63,420 nucleotides of DNA from an uncultured Corynebacterium sp. (GTDB taxonomy: Bacteria; Actinomycetota; Actinomycetes; Mycobacteriales; Mycobacteriaceae), in contig NZ_CAMIFY010000009.1 of NCBI RefSeq assembly GCF_946222985.1, positions 1 through 63,420 of the forward strand, read 5' to 3'. A program made the position numbers and the translations under genes. A model generated the notes under the pieces. That model saw nothing but the letters and a program-made list of their open reading frames with translations, had not been told where the DNA came from and ran no database searches. This document shows positions 18,242 through 27,158 of this stretch, piece after piece. The first letter of the stretch is position 1. Every line of letters begins with the position of its first letter.

Positions 18242-18973
18242 TTATCCCGCGATCACCACGACGAGCGTTCGGGGACCGTGGACGCCTTCGACGCGGTTGA
18301 GCTCGATGTCGGACGTCGCCGACGGCCCGGAGATCATGGTGATCGGCGACGTGGGCTCCACGCGCGCGATGGCTTCGGGCACCCCGTCGACGATAGTGTC
18401 GACGGGCACGACGCACACGTGCAGATCGGGCACCAGCGTCAACGCCCGGCGGCCGCACGTCGGCGAGCCGTCGAGGAAGATGGTCCCGGTCTCCGCGGCC
18501 GTGACCGTCGATGAGGTGACGATGCCGTCGAGCACGTCGAGTTCCGTGGGCGCGAACGTCGCCGGGTCGTCGACGACGATCTCGCCGACGCCCACGCCCT
18601 CCGCGCCCTGGACCGCCCCGAAATCGCCCAGCCAATCCTCGTCGAGGCCGGAGGGGATGCCCACCCGCTTGACCGCGTGGTCCTGCAGCACCTTCGCCAC
18701 CGTGGCACCGATGCCGTCGGGGCCATCGGCGCCGGCCGCGCAGCGATGCACCTCGGCCTTGTAATCGACGAGTCGATCGACGAGCAGGTCGATCAGGTCC
18801 GCACCCGGCGTCGACCGGCCGCGCACGTAGTCCCGCGGCACCGGGTGGACCTCGCCGGGCGCACCCTGCCGGATGCCCACCGATTCGGCGATGACGTCGC
18901 CGGAGGCCGACTGGGCGTGGGCCGCCCGAATCCGATCGAGGATCTCGCTCTTGGCGTCGTTGCCCGCGCTCAT
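18242..18973 (-). CDS. lutC: Lactate utilisation protein C (LutC/YkgG family)
   Basis: A 243-residue LUD-domain protein, third gene of the lutABC operon. The C-terminal half has the family pattern: GIVTSSTVTAAETGTIFLDGS, then LTLVPDLHVCVVPVDTIV and ISGPSATSDIELNRVEGVHGPRTLVVV (shown in parts here: TAAETGTI, ISGPSATSDIE, GVHGPR). The SATSDIE(LNRVEGVHGP) stretch is diagnostic of YkgG/LutC. With LutA and LutB it oxidises L-lactate to pyruvate. Its ATG at 18973 overlaps the lutB stop by 4 nt. A longer frame reaching 19162 is the antisense of coding sequence and was not used. Confidence 0.9.
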   Translation of the reverse strand: MSAGNDAKSEILDRIRAAHAQSASGDVIAESVGIRQGAPGEVHPVPRDYVRGRSTPGADLIDLLVDRLVDYKAEVHRCAAGADGPDGIGATVAKVLQDHAVKRVGIPSGLDEDWLGDFGAVQGAEGVGVGEIVVDDPATFAPTELDVLDGIVTSSTVTAAETGTIFLDGSPTCGRRALTLVPDLHVCVVPVDTIVDGVPEAIARVEPTSPITMISGPSATSDIELNRVEGVHGPRTLVVVIAG

Positions 18974-20559
18974 CGGTCCGTCTCCTTGTCTGCGTTTTCG
19001 TCTGCGCCTGGGGCTGTGTCCACATCTGCGCCGGCGTCTCGGATGCGCGACTCCACCGCGTGGGCGGCCTCGTCGTTGAGACGCGCACGGGCCTCGTCGG
19101 AGCCCCACCACGAACGGAACGCCTGCTTCGGCGGAACCGGGGTGTCGCGTGCGTCGGACCATCCGGACAGGAAGAGGGGCAGGCGGTGGATCTCACCGTC
19201 GCGAAGCCCCAGCACCCGCGCCACCGACGCCGAGCGCACGGCCATGTCCCACAACCGCGGGCCTCCCATGACCCAGCCCATCAACCCGAAGAGCTTGCCC
19301 TCGACCGGCGGCCGGTGATCGCGCACCTTCTGGTGGCGCAGCTCCAGCAGCGCCGACGGAATGTCGATGCGCACGGGGCACACCTCGAAGCAGGCCCCGC
19401 ACAACGACGACGCATAGGGCAGCGAGGCGTTGGGGTCGTCCGCCGAATCCATGCCCGTCAACTGCGGCGACAGGATCGCGCCGATCGGGCCCGGATACGT
19501 CGAGCCGTAGGCGTGGCCGCCGGCGCGCTCGTAGACCGGGCAGATGTTCAGGCACGCCGAACACCGGATGCACTTGAGCGCCTCGCGGCCGATGGGGTCG
19601 GCCAACGTCGCGGTGCGGCCGTTGTCGAGCAGGACCACGTGGAACTCGCCGGGGCCGTCGCCGTCGGTGACGCCGGTCCACATCGACGTGTACGGGTTCA
19701 TGCGCTCGCCGGTCGACGACCGGGGCAGCAGCTGCAGGAACACCTCGAGGTCCTCGAAGCGGGGCAGGAGCTTCTCGATGCCCATGACCGTGATGAGCGT
19801 CTCCGGCATGGTCAGGCACATGCGGCCGTTGCCCTCGGACTCGACGACGGTGACCGTGCCGGTTTCGGCGACGCCGAAGTTGGCGCCGGAGATGGCCACC
19901 TTCGTCGACATGAACTGGCGGCGCAGGAACTTCCGCGACGCCTCGGCCAGCGCGGCCGGCTCGTTGCTCAGGTCCGGGTCGACGCCGGGGATGCCGCTCT
20001 TGAAGATTTCCCGGATCTCGTCGCGGTTGCGGTGGATGGCGGGGACGAGGATGTGCGACGGCATGTCGTCGCCGAGCTGGACGATCAACTCCGCCAGGTC
20101 GGTCTCCTGCGCCGTGATCCCCGCGTCGGCCAGCGCCTCGTTGAGGCCGATCTCCTGGGTGGCCATGGACTTGACCTTGATGACGTCGGTCTCGCCGGTG
20201 GCGCGCACCAGATCGGTGACGATCCGGTTGGCCTCCACGGCGTCGCGCGCCCAGTGGACGTGGCCGCCCCGGGCGGTGACGGCCGATTCGAACTGCTCGA
20301 GAAGCTCGGGCAGCCGCGCCATCACGTCGCGCTTGATGGCCGAACCGGCCAGGCGCAGCTCCTCCCAGTCCTCCTTTTCGCCGACGACGGCGGCGCGCTT
20401 GTCGCGGATGGAGTGGGTGGCCTTGCGGAGGTTGGAGCGCAGCTGATCGTTGCGCAGCTCGTGGTGCGCGGCGGCGGTGAAACCCTCCGTGCCGCGCAGA
20501 TGACCGACGCCCGCCGGCGCACGCGGGGGAGTGGGCAAACCGAGGTTGACGGGGCTCAT
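18970..20559 (-). CDS. lutB: Lactate utilisation iron-sulfur protein LutB
   Basis: A 529-residue protein with an N-terminal LUD domain (residues about 60-300, including SGANFGVAETGT and RFEDLEVFLQLLPRSSTG in parts) and a C-terminal ferredoxin-like domain. Two 4Fe-4S motifs are present: CIRCSACLNICPVYE and CGACFEVCPVRID. LutB passes electrons from lactate oxidation, together with LutA and LutC. The start is ATG 20559, overlapping the lutA stop as ATGA. The last 40 residues are an acidic disordered tail. Confidence 0.92.
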   Translation of the reverse strand: MSPVNLGLPTPPRAPAGVGHLRGTEGFTAAAHHELRNDQLRSNLRKATHSIRDKRAAVVGEKEDWEELRLAGSAIKRDVMARLPELLEQFESAVTARGGHVHWARDAVEANRIVTDLVRATGETDVIKVKSMATQEIGLNEALADAGITAQETDLAELIVQLGDDMPSHILVPAIHRNRDEIREIFKSGIPGVDPDLSNEPAALAEASRKFLRRQFMSTKVAISGANFGVAETGTVTVVESEGNGRMCLTMPETLITVMGIEKLLPRFEDLEVFLQLLPRSSTGERMNPYTSMWTGVTDGDGPGEFHVVLLDNGRTATLADPIGREALKCIRCSACLNICPVYERAGGHAYGSTYPGPIGAILSPQLTGMDSADDPNASLPYASSLCGACFEVCPVRIDIPSALLELRHQKVRDHRPPVEGKLFGLMGWVMGGPRLWDMAVRSASVARVLGLRDGEIHRLPLFLSGWSDARDTPVPPKQAFRSWWGSDEARARLNDEAAHAVESRIRDAGADVDTAPGADENADKETDR

Positions 20560-21347
20560 CGCGCGCCACCCCGCTCCGCGTGATCGCCTGCGGCGCCGAC
20601 CTCGAACGGGTGCCGCTCGGTCGACGCCAGGATTTCGGCGATGTGCAGCGCCCGGGCGCCGGAATCGCGCTTGCGCAGCGACCCGCCGATGTTGAGCAGG
20701 CACGACGCATCGCCGGCGGTGACGAACTCCGCGTCGGTCGACTCGATCGCCGAGACCTTGTCGGCGACCATCGCCGCCGACGTCTCGGCGTTCTTCACGC
20801 TGAACGTGCCGCCGAATCCGCAGCACTCCTCGGCGCCCGGCAACTCGACGAGATCGATGCCGCGCACCGCCCGCAACAGCTGCAGCGGACGCTCTCCGAC
20901 GTGGAGGACGCGCAGGCTGTGGCACGTGGAGTGGTAGGTCACCCGATGCGGGAAATACGCCCCGACGTCGGTGACGCCGGCGACGTCGACGATGAACTCC
21001 GACAGGTCCAGCGTCTTGTTCGCGCACGTCTCGGCGACGGCGGCCTGGGCCGCGGTGCCGAATCGGGAGGCGACCATCGGATGCTGGTGGCGCACCGCGC
21101 CGGTGCACGAGCCCGACGGGGCGACGACGTAATCGATGGACGGATCGGAGAACGCTTCGGCGTAGGTGTCGACCTGCGCCAACGCCTCCTTCTGGTAACC
21201 GGTGTTGACGTGCATCTGGCCGCAGCACGTCTGCTTCTCGGGGAAGACGACGTCGCAGCCGAGGCGGGTGAGCACGGCGGCGGTGGCCTGCACCGCCGAC
21301 GGGAACATGATGTCCCCGATGCACGTGGCGAATAGAGCGACCCTCAT
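20556..21347 (-). CDS. lutA: Lactate utilisation protein A (CCG-domain oxidoreductase)
   Basis: A 263-residue protein with two CCG domains, the cysteine-rich redox motif of LutA/GlpC/heterodisulfide-reductase type proteins: KQTCCGQMHVNTG near residue 40 and EECCGFGGTFS near residue 175. It is the first gene of lutABC, expected to act in the cytoplasm on L-lactate. ATG 21347 has AGGAG 7-11 nt upstream on the minus strand. A TAGACT -10 (21475-21480) and an overlapping palindrome (21490-21510) lie upstream. Confidence 0.92.
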   Translation of the reverse strand: MRVALFATCIGDIMFPSAVQATAAVLTRLGCDVVFPEKQTCCGQMHVNTGYQKEALAQVDTYAEAFSDPSIDYVVAPSGSCTGAVRHQHPMVASRFGTAAQAAVAETCANKTLDLSEFIVDVAGVTDVGAYFPHRVTYHSTCHSLRVLHVGERPLQLLRAVRGIDLVELPGAEECCGFGGTFSVKNAETSAAMVADKVSAIESTDAEFVTAGDASCLLNIGGSLRKRDSGARALHIAEILASTERHPFEVGAAGDHAERGGAR

Positions 21348-21474
21348 GTGGGCTCCTGATGGTGGCTGAAGGCGGGTGGTGGCTGGGCGGCGACCGGGTG
21401 GCCGGCGGCGGGCGAGGCACGGCGCCGACGAAGCGCCGATCCGGCCCACCGGGTGCACCGATCACGCGTCGCCG

Positions 21475-21510
21475 AGTCTACGCCCGGGCTCGTTTCCACC
21501 CGGGAAACGA
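21475..21510 (-). promoter_or_regulatory. Candidate lutABC promoter with operator-like palindrome
   Basis: The minus strand has TAGACT at 21475-21480 as a possible -10. TCGTTTCC-N5-GGAAACGA (21490-21510) would cover the -35 region, a common repressor position. The argS start is on the other side (21583). Confidence 0.45.
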
Positions 21511-21569
21511 TTCGAAAGGACGCGGTGGGGAGCGCGTGGCCGTCGTGAAGCACGATCCGGGCCACCCGT

Positions 21570-21575
21570 TAGGAT
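21570..21575 (+). promoter_or_regulatory. Leaderless -10 of argS
   Basis: TAGGAT lies 7 nt before ATG 21583. The alternative ATG at 21574 lies inside this hexamer. Confidence 0.6.
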
Positions 21576-21582
21576 GACTGCC

Positions 21583-23235
21583 ATGACTCCAGCCGAACTC
21601 GCAGCCCTGATCCGGGGCCTCGCCGTCGACGTTTTCGCCGAGCACGACCTCGATGCCTCCGTGCTCCCCGAGGAGGTCGTCGTCGAACGGCCCCGCAACC
21701 CGGAACACGGCGATTACGCCACCAACGTGGCCATGCAGGCCGCGGGCCGCGCCGGCGCGAAGCCCCGCGACGTCGCCGGCTGGCTGACCGAAAAGCTGGC
21801 CGCCGCCGACGGCATCGACGAAGCCTCCGTGGCCGGCCCGGGCTTCATCAACATCCGCCTCGGTTCGGCCGCGCAGGGCAAGATCGTCTCCGAGATCCTC
21901 GCAGCCGGCGAGAAGTGGGGCCACGGCGACGATTACGCCGGCACCAAGGTCAACCTCGAGTTCGTCTCCGCCAACCCCACCGGGCCGATCCACCTCGGCG
22001 GCACCCGCTGGGCCGCCGTCGGCGACGCGCTGGGCCGGGTGCTCTCCGCCCGCGGCGCCGACGTCACCCGCGAGTACTACTTCAACGACCACGGCGAACA
22101 GATCAACCGCTTCGCCCGCTCCCTCGTCGCCGCCGCCAAGGGCGAGCCGACGCCGGAGGACGGCTACGGCGGTGGGTACATCGCCGACATCGCCGCGCAG
22201 GTCGTCGCGAAGCACCCCGACGTGCTCTCCGGCACCGACGACGAGATCCAGGAAACCTTCCGCGCCACCGGCGTCGAGCTGATGTTCGCCCACATCCGCG
22301 AGTCACTCCACGAATTCGGCACGGACTTCGACGTGTACTTCCACGAGAACTCCCTGTTCGAGTCCGGCGCCGTGGAGTCGGCGGTGGCGACGCTGAAGAA
22401 CGACGGCAAGCTCTACGAGCACGACGGCGCGTGGTGGCTGAAGTCGTCGGACTACGGCGACGACAAGGACCGCGTGGTCATCAAGTCCGACGGCAACGCC
22501 GCCTACATCGCCGGCGACATCGCCTACGCCAAGGACAAGTTCGACCGCGGCTTCGACCTGTGCATCTACATGCTCGGCGCCGACCACCACGGCTACATCG
22601 CCCGCCTCAAGGCCGCCGCCGCGGCCCTGGGCTACGACGCCGACGCCGTTGAGGTCCTCATCGGCCAGATGGTCAACCTGCTCCGCGACGGAGAGGCCGT
22701 GCGCATGTCCAAGCGCGCCGGCACCGTGATCACCCTCGACGACCTGGTGGAGGCCATCGGCATCGACGCCGCGCGGTACTCGCTGATCCGTTCGTCGGTC
22801 GACTCCTCGCTGGACATCGACCTGGCGCTGTGGGCGTCGCAGTCCAACGACAACCCCGTCTACTACGTCCAGTACGGCCATGCGCGCATCAGCTCCATCG
22901 CCCGCCGCGCCGCCGACGCCGGCGTGACCTCCGACGGCGCCGACTTCGGCCTGCTCGTCCATGACCGGGAAGGTGAGCTGATCCGCACCCTCGGTGAATT
23001 CCCCGCCGTCGTCACCGCCGCCGCGCAGCTGCGCGAGCCGCACCGCGTGGCCCGCTACGCCGAGCAGCTCGCCGGCGTGTTCCACCGCTTCTACGACTCC
23101 TGCCAGATCCTGCCCAAGGCGGGGGAGGACGCCGAGCCGCTGCACGCCGCCCGCCTGGGCCTGGCCGAGGCCACGCGCCAGACGCTGGCCAACGCCCTCG
23201 GCCTCGTCGGCGTCACCGCCCCGGAGAGGATGTAG
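21583..23235 (+). CDS. argS: Arginyl-tRNA synthetase
   Basis: A 550-residue class I aminoacyl-tRNA synthetase of normal length. The N-terminal Add1 domain is followed by the HIGH-equivalent in FVSANPTGPIHLGGTRW, the KMSK-equivalent in AVRMSKRAGTVITLDDL, and the C-terminal DALR anticodon-binding domain (about residues 430-550). It charges tRNA-Arg. ATG 21583 is supported by the -10 7 nt upstream. lysA follows after 3 nt, the conserved argS-lysA-hom-thrB order of corynebacteria, where the argS promoter drives lysA. Confidence 0.95.
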   Translation: MTPAELAALIRGLAVDVFAEHDLDASVLPEEVVVERPRNPEHGDYATNVAMQAAGRAGAKPRDVAGWLTEKLAAADGIDEASVAGPGFINIRLGSAAQGKIVSEILAAGEKWGHGDDYAGTKVNLEFVSANPTGPIHLGGTRWAAVGDALGRVLSARGADVTREYYFNDHGEQINRFARSLVAAAKGEPTPEDGYGGGYIADIAAQVVAKHPDVLSGTDDEIQETFRATGVELMFAHIRESLHEFGTDFDVYFHENSLFESGAVESAVATLKNDGKLYEHDGAWWLKSSDYGDDKDRVVIKSDGNAAYIAGDIAYAKDKFDRGFDLCIYMLGADHHGYIARLKAAAAALGYDADAVEVLIGQMVNLLRDGEAVRMSKRAGTVITLDDLVEAIGIDAARYSLIRSSVDSSLDIDLALWASQSNDNPVYYVQYGHARISSIARRAADAGVTSDGADFGLLVHDREGELIRTLGEFPAVVTAAAQLREPHRVARYAEQLAGVFHRFYDSCQILPKAGEDAEPLHAARLGLAEATRQTLANALGLVGVTAPERM

Positions 23236-23238
23236 CGC

Positions 23239-24648
23239 ATGAGCGAAGCCAGCACCGCGAATCTGAACACCACCGTGAATCCGAACAACACCGCGAACCC
23301 GAACGGCACCGCCGACCCGACCGATGCCTTCAACGGGCTGCCCGCCCACGTCTGGCCGCGCAACGCGGTCCGCGGCGACGACGGCGTCGTGTCGATCGCC
23401 GGGGTGGCGTTGACCGACCTGGCCGAGCGGTTCGGCACGCCGCTCATGGTCGTCGACGAAGACGACTTCCGGTCGCGCTGCCGCGACATGGCCGGCGCCT
23501 TCGGCGGCGCGGAGAACGTCCACTACGCCTCGAAGGCGTTCCTGACCCGCACCATCGCGCGTTGGGTCGAGGAAGAGGGCCTGTCCCTCGACGTCGCCTC
23601 CGACGGGGAGCTGGCCATCGCGCTGGCCGCCGATTTCCCGGCCGAGCGCATCACCGCCCACGGCAACAACAAGGGCGACGTCTTCCTGCGCGCCTGCGTC
23701 GCCGAGGGCGTCGGGCACGTGGTGCTCGACAGCGACCAGGAACTCGAGCGCCTCGACGCCATCGCCGGCGAGGCCGGTCGGGTGCAAAAGGTCATGATCC
23801 GCGTGAAGCCGGGCATCGAGGCCCACACGCACGAATTCATCGCCACCAGCCACGAGGACCAGAAGTTCGGATTCTCCCTGGCCTCCGGTTCGGCCTACCG
23901 CGCCGCGAAGGCCGCCGTTGCCGCGGAGCACCTCGAGCTCGTCGGCCTGCACTGCCACGTCGGCTCGCAGGTCTTCGACGCCCGCGGTTTCACCGCCGCC
24001 GCCGACCGGGTGCTGGAGCTGTACTCGCGCATCCACGCCGAGCTGGGCGTGGAGCTGCCCGAGCTCGATCTCGGCGGCGGTTACGGCATCGCCTACACCG
24101 AGGACGAGGAGGCGCTCGACGTCGACGCCGTCGCCCACGACCTCATCACCGCCGTCGGCAAGACCGCCGCGGACCTGGGCATCGAGGCGCCGGCCGTGCT
24201 CGTCGAGCCCGGCCGCGCCATCGCCGGCCCCGGCACCGTGACGGTCTACGAGGTCGGCACCGTCAAGGACGTCACGGTCGACGAGGGCCAGTCGCGCCGC
24301 TACATCTCCGTCGACGGGGGCATGTCGGACAACATCCGCCCGGCGCTCTACGGATCGCTTTACGACGCACGGGTCGTCGGCCGCATGGTCGAGGGCGCCC
24401 CGACGTCGACCCGCCTCGTCGGCTCGCACTGCGAATCGGGCGATGTCCTCGTCCGCGACGCGGAGTACCCCGACGACATCCGCCGCGGCGATCTCGTCGC
24501 CCTGGCCGCGACGGGCGCCTACGCGTACGCCATGGCCAGCCGCTACAACGCCTTCAACCGGCCGGCGGTGGTGACGGTGCGCGATGGCGTCGCAAAGCAG
24601 ATGATGCGACGCGAAACCATCGAGGATTTCCTCGCGCTGGAAGGCTGA
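23239..24648 (+). CDS. lysA: Diaminopimelate decarboxylase
   Basis: A 469-residue PLP enzyme of the alanine-racemase fold that decarboxylates meso-diaminopimelate to lysine. Evident motifs are the PLP Lys in VHYASKAFLT, the HGNNKGDVFL region, the phosphate-binding GGGYGIAY and the C-terminal active-site HCESGDVLVRD with its Cys. About 30 extra N-terminal residues are an Asn/Thr/Pro repeat (NTTVNPNNTANPNGTADP) of no known role. It starts 3 nt after argS, so the two are co-transcribed. Confidence 0.95.
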   Translation: MSEASTANLNTTVNPNNTANPNGTADPTDAFNGLPAHVWPRNAVRGDDGVVSIAGVALTDLAERFGTPLMVVDEDDFRSRCRDMAGAFGGAENVHYASKAFLTRTIARWVEEEGLSLDVASDGELAIALAADFPAERITAHGNNKGDVFLRACVAEGVGHVVLDSDQELERLDAIAGEAGRVQKVMIRVKPGIEAHTHEFIATSHEDQKFGFSLASGSAYRAAKAAVAAEHLELVGLHCHVGSQVFDARGFTAAADRVLELYSRIHAELGVELPELDLGGGYGIAYTEDEEALDVDAVAHDLITAVGKTAADLGIEAPAVLVEPGRAIAGPGTVTVYEVGTVKDVTVDEGQSRRYISVDGGMSDNIRPALYGSLYDARVVGRMVEGAPTSTRLVGSHCESGDVLVRDAEYPDDIRRGDLVALAATGAYAYAMASRYNAFNRPAVVTVRDGVAKQMMRRETIEDFLALEG

Positions 24649-24658
24649 GCGAGATCCG

Positions 24659-24693
24659 GCCCGCCTCCTCACCCGACGGGCGAAGGAGCGGGC
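24659..24693 (+). terminator. Imperfect hairpin after lysA
   Basis: GCCCGCCTCCT (24659-24669) pairs with AGGAGCGGGC (24684-24693) with one bulge; the loop has a further CCCG/CGGG pairing. No T-tract follows. It could end the argS-lysA transcript before the separately transcribed hom. Confidence 0.4.
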
Positions 24694-24789
24694 GACCCCA
24701 GTAGTGTGATCCGGGTATCGATCCGGTTAGGACACTCGACGAATACACCACGAGACGAACGCACAGCGACGAACACATACGGGAGAGCA

Positions 24790-26133
24790 ATGACCGCGAA
24801 CAACGAGTCCACCTTCAACCCCGGCAAGGGCGAGGGCGCGCCCGTGGGCGTGGCCATTCTCGGCCTCGGCACGGTCGGCACGCAGGTGTTCCGCCTGCTG
24901 GGGGAGAAGGCCGAAGACTTCGAGCGCCGCATCGGCGGCCCCATCGAGATCCGGGGCGTCGCCGTCAGCGACAAGTCCAAGCCGCGCCCGGGCATCGACC
25001 CGGAGCTGATCACCGACGACGCGTACGCGCTCGTCGAGCGCGACGACATCGACCTCGTCGTCGAGGTCATCGGCGGCATCGACTACCCGCGCCGCGTGGT
25101 GCTCGCCGCCCTGCGCGCCGGCAAGTCCGTGGTCACCGCCAACAAGGCCCTCGTCGCCGCGCACGGCGCCGAGCTGTCCGAGGCCGCGGATTCCTCCGGC
25201 GTCGACCTGTTCTTCGAGGCCGCCGTCGCCGCGGCCATCCCGATCGTCGGGCCGCTGCGCCGTTCGCTGGCCGGCGACACGGTCAACAAGGTCGTCGGCA
25301 TCGTCAACGGCACCACCAACTTCATCCTCGACGCCATGGATTCCACCGGCGCCGATTACGGCGAGATGCTCGCCGAAGCCACGCGCCTGGGCTACGCCGA
25401 GGCCGACCCGACGGCCGACGTCGAGGGCCACGACGCCGCGTCGAAGGCGGCGATCCTGTCGTCGCTGGCGTTCCACACCCGCGTCACGGGCGACGACGTC
25501 CACTGCGAGGGCATCTCGGAGATCACCGCCGACGACATCGCCGCCGCGCAGGCCGCGGACTGCACCATCAAGCTGCTGGCCACCTGCGAGCGCGTCACCG
25601 ACGACTCCGGCCGCGAGGGCATCTCCGCCCGCGTGTACCCGGCGCTGATCCCGCGCCGCCACCCGCTGTCGACGGTGCGCGAGTCGTTCAACGCGGTGTT
25701 CATCGAGGCCGAGGCCGCGGGCAGCCTGATGCTCTACGGCAACGGCGCCGGCGGCAACCCCACGGCCTCCGCCGTGCTCGGCGACCTCGTCGCCGCCGCC
25801 CGCAACATCGTCCACGGCGGCCGCGCCCCGGGGGATTCGACCTACGCCAACCTGCCGATCCTCGACTTCGGCGAGGTCCGCACCCGGTACCACATCGACC
25901 TGCACGTCGACGATCGTCTCGGCGTGCTGGCCGACATCTCCCGCACCTTCGCCGACCAGAGCATCTCGCTGCGCACGGTGCGCCAGGAAGGCGCCAACCC
26001 GGGCGCCCGCCTGGTGATCATCACCCACTCCGCCAAGGAGCAGGAGCTGGCGGCCACCGTCGAGGCGCTGTCCAAGCTCGACGCCGTCATCGCGGTCAAC
26101 AGCGTCATCCGCATCGAGGGGATGGACATCTAG
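24790..26133 (+). CDS. hom: Homoserine dehydrogenase
   Basis: A 447-residue NAD(P)-dependent enzyme that reduces aspartate semialdehyde to homoserine for threonine, isoleucine and methionine. It has the nucleotide-binding GLGTVGTQVF near the start, the catalytic domain with NKALVAAHG and GIVNGTTNFIL, and a C-terminal ACT domain (about 365-447; LHVDDRLGVLADIS) that confers threonine feedback inhibition. ATG 24790 has GGGAGAG upstream, and the 140-nt gap from lysA contains its own probable promoter (TAGTGT near 24702). thrB follows after 2 nt. Confidence 0.95.
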   Translation: MTANNESTFNPGKGEGAPVGVAILGLGTVGTQVFRLLGEKAEDFERRIGGPIEIRGVAVSDKSKPRPGIDPELITDDAYALVERDDIDLVVEVIGGIDYPRRVVLAALRAGKSVVTANKALVAAHGAELSEAADSSGVDLFFEAAVAAAIPIVGPLRRSLAGDTVNKVVGIVNGTTNFILDAMDSTGADYGEMLAEATRLGYAEADPTADVEGHDAASKAAILSSLAFHTRVTGDDVHCEGISEITADDIAAAQAADCTIKLLATCERVTDDSGREGISARVYPALIPRRHPLSTVRESFNAVFIEAEAAGSLMLYGNGAGGNPTASAVLGDLVAAARNIVHGGRAPGDSTYANLPILDFGEVRTRYHIDLHVDDRLGVLADISRTFADQSISLRTVRQEGANPGARLVIITHSAKEQELAATVEALSKLDAVIAVNSVIRIEGMDI

Positions 26134-26135
26134 CG

Positions 26136-27062
26136 ATGGCCCAGGAACTGCTGCCCGGCCAGAAGGTCCGCGTGACGGTGCCGGGATCGTCGGCCAACCT
26201 CGGCCCCGGATTCGACACCCTCGGTCTGGCCCTGTCTATCCACGACACCGTCGAGGTCGAGGTCACCGAGTCCGGCATCGAGGTCGAGCTCCACGGCGAG
26301 GGCGCCGAGGAGTTGCCGACCAACGAGTCGCACCTGGTCGTCCGCGCCATCCGCGCGGGGCTGCGTGCCGCGGGCATGGAGGCGCCGGGCCTGAAGGTCG
26401 TCTGCCACAACTCCATCCCGCAGTCGCGGGGCCTGGGTTCGTCGGCTGCCGCGGCGGTGGCCGGCGTGGCCGCCGCCAACGGCCTGTGCGGCTTCCCGCT
26501 GTCGCAGGACCAGGTCATCCAGGAATCGTCCGTCTTCGAGGGGCACCCGGACAACGCCGCCGCCTCCGTCCTCGGCGGGGCGGTGGTCAGCTGGACCGAC
26601 AAGCCCGTCGACGGCCGCACCGCGCCGCAGTACCGGGCCGTCGGCCTGGACGTCCACCCCGACATTCGCGCCACGGCGCTGGTGCCGTCGTTCCACGCCT
26701 CGACCAACGCCGTGCGCCAGGTGCTGCCCAGCGACGTCAGCCACGTCGACGCGCGCTTCAACGTCTCGCGCGTCGCCGTGATGGTCACCGCCCTGACCGC
26801 CCACCCCGAACTGCTGTGGGAGGGCACCCGCGACCGCCTGCACCAGACCTACCGCGCCGAGGTGCTGCCGGTGACCTCCGAGTGGGTCAACCGTCTGCGC
26901 AACCGCGGCTACGCCGCGTTCCTGTCCGGCGCCGGGCCGACGTGCCTGGTCCTGTCGACCGGCGACGTGCCGGACAAGGTCCTCGACGAGGCCCGCGAGG
27001 CCGGCATCAAGGTCATGGAACTATCCGTCGCCGGGCCCGTCCAGGTGGAAGTCGAGGGTTAG
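26136..27062 (+). CDS. thrB: Homoserine kinase
   Basis: A 308-residue GHMP kinase that phosphorylates homoserine. The N-terminal VTVPGSSANLGPGFDTLG and the ATP-binding SRGLGSSAAAAVAG glycine-rich motif are clear, as is the C-terminal AFLSGAGPTCLVL. It directly follows hom in the classic hom-thrB operon of corynebacteria and ends in a strong bidirectional hairpin. Confidence 0.95.
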   Translation: MAQELLPGQKVRVTVPGSSANLGPGFDTLGLALSIHDTVEVEVTESGIEVELHGEGAEELPTNESHLVVRAIRAGLRAAGMEAPGLKVVCHNSIPQSRGLGSSAAAAVAGVAAANGLCGFPLSQDQVIQESSVFEGHPDNAAASVLGGAVVSWTDKPVDGRTAPQYRAVGLDVHPDIRATALVPSFHASTNAVRQVLPSDVSHVDARFNVSRVAVMVTALTAHPELLWEGTRDRLHQTYRAEVLPVTSEWVNRLRNRGYAAFLSGAGPTCLVLSTGDVPDKVLDEAREAGIKVMELSVAGPVQVEVEG

Positions 27063-27110
27063 CCTCCGGGTTCCGCGCGCGGAGCACCCCGCACGACATC
27101 CGACCGCTTC

Positions 27111-27145
27111 GGCCGGGTGAAGGCCGCACCGGCCTTCACCCGGCC
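27111..27145. terminator. Bidirectional terminator hairpin between thrB and the acyl ligase
   Basis: GGCCGGGTGAAGGCCG (27111-27126) pairs perfectly with CGGCCTTCACCCGGCC (27130-27145) around CAC. It lies between two convergent genes. There is no long T-tract on either side. Confidence 0.75.
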
Positions 27146-27158
27146 GTCGTCATGCGGT

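Noticed and set aside
23239..23330. Asn/Thr/Pro-rich start of LysA considered as a wrong start
   Set aside because: The ATG at 23239 is 3 nt after argS and is the natural coupled start. No nearby in-frame ATG or GTG offers a better one, so the extension is kept as a real low-complexity tail.
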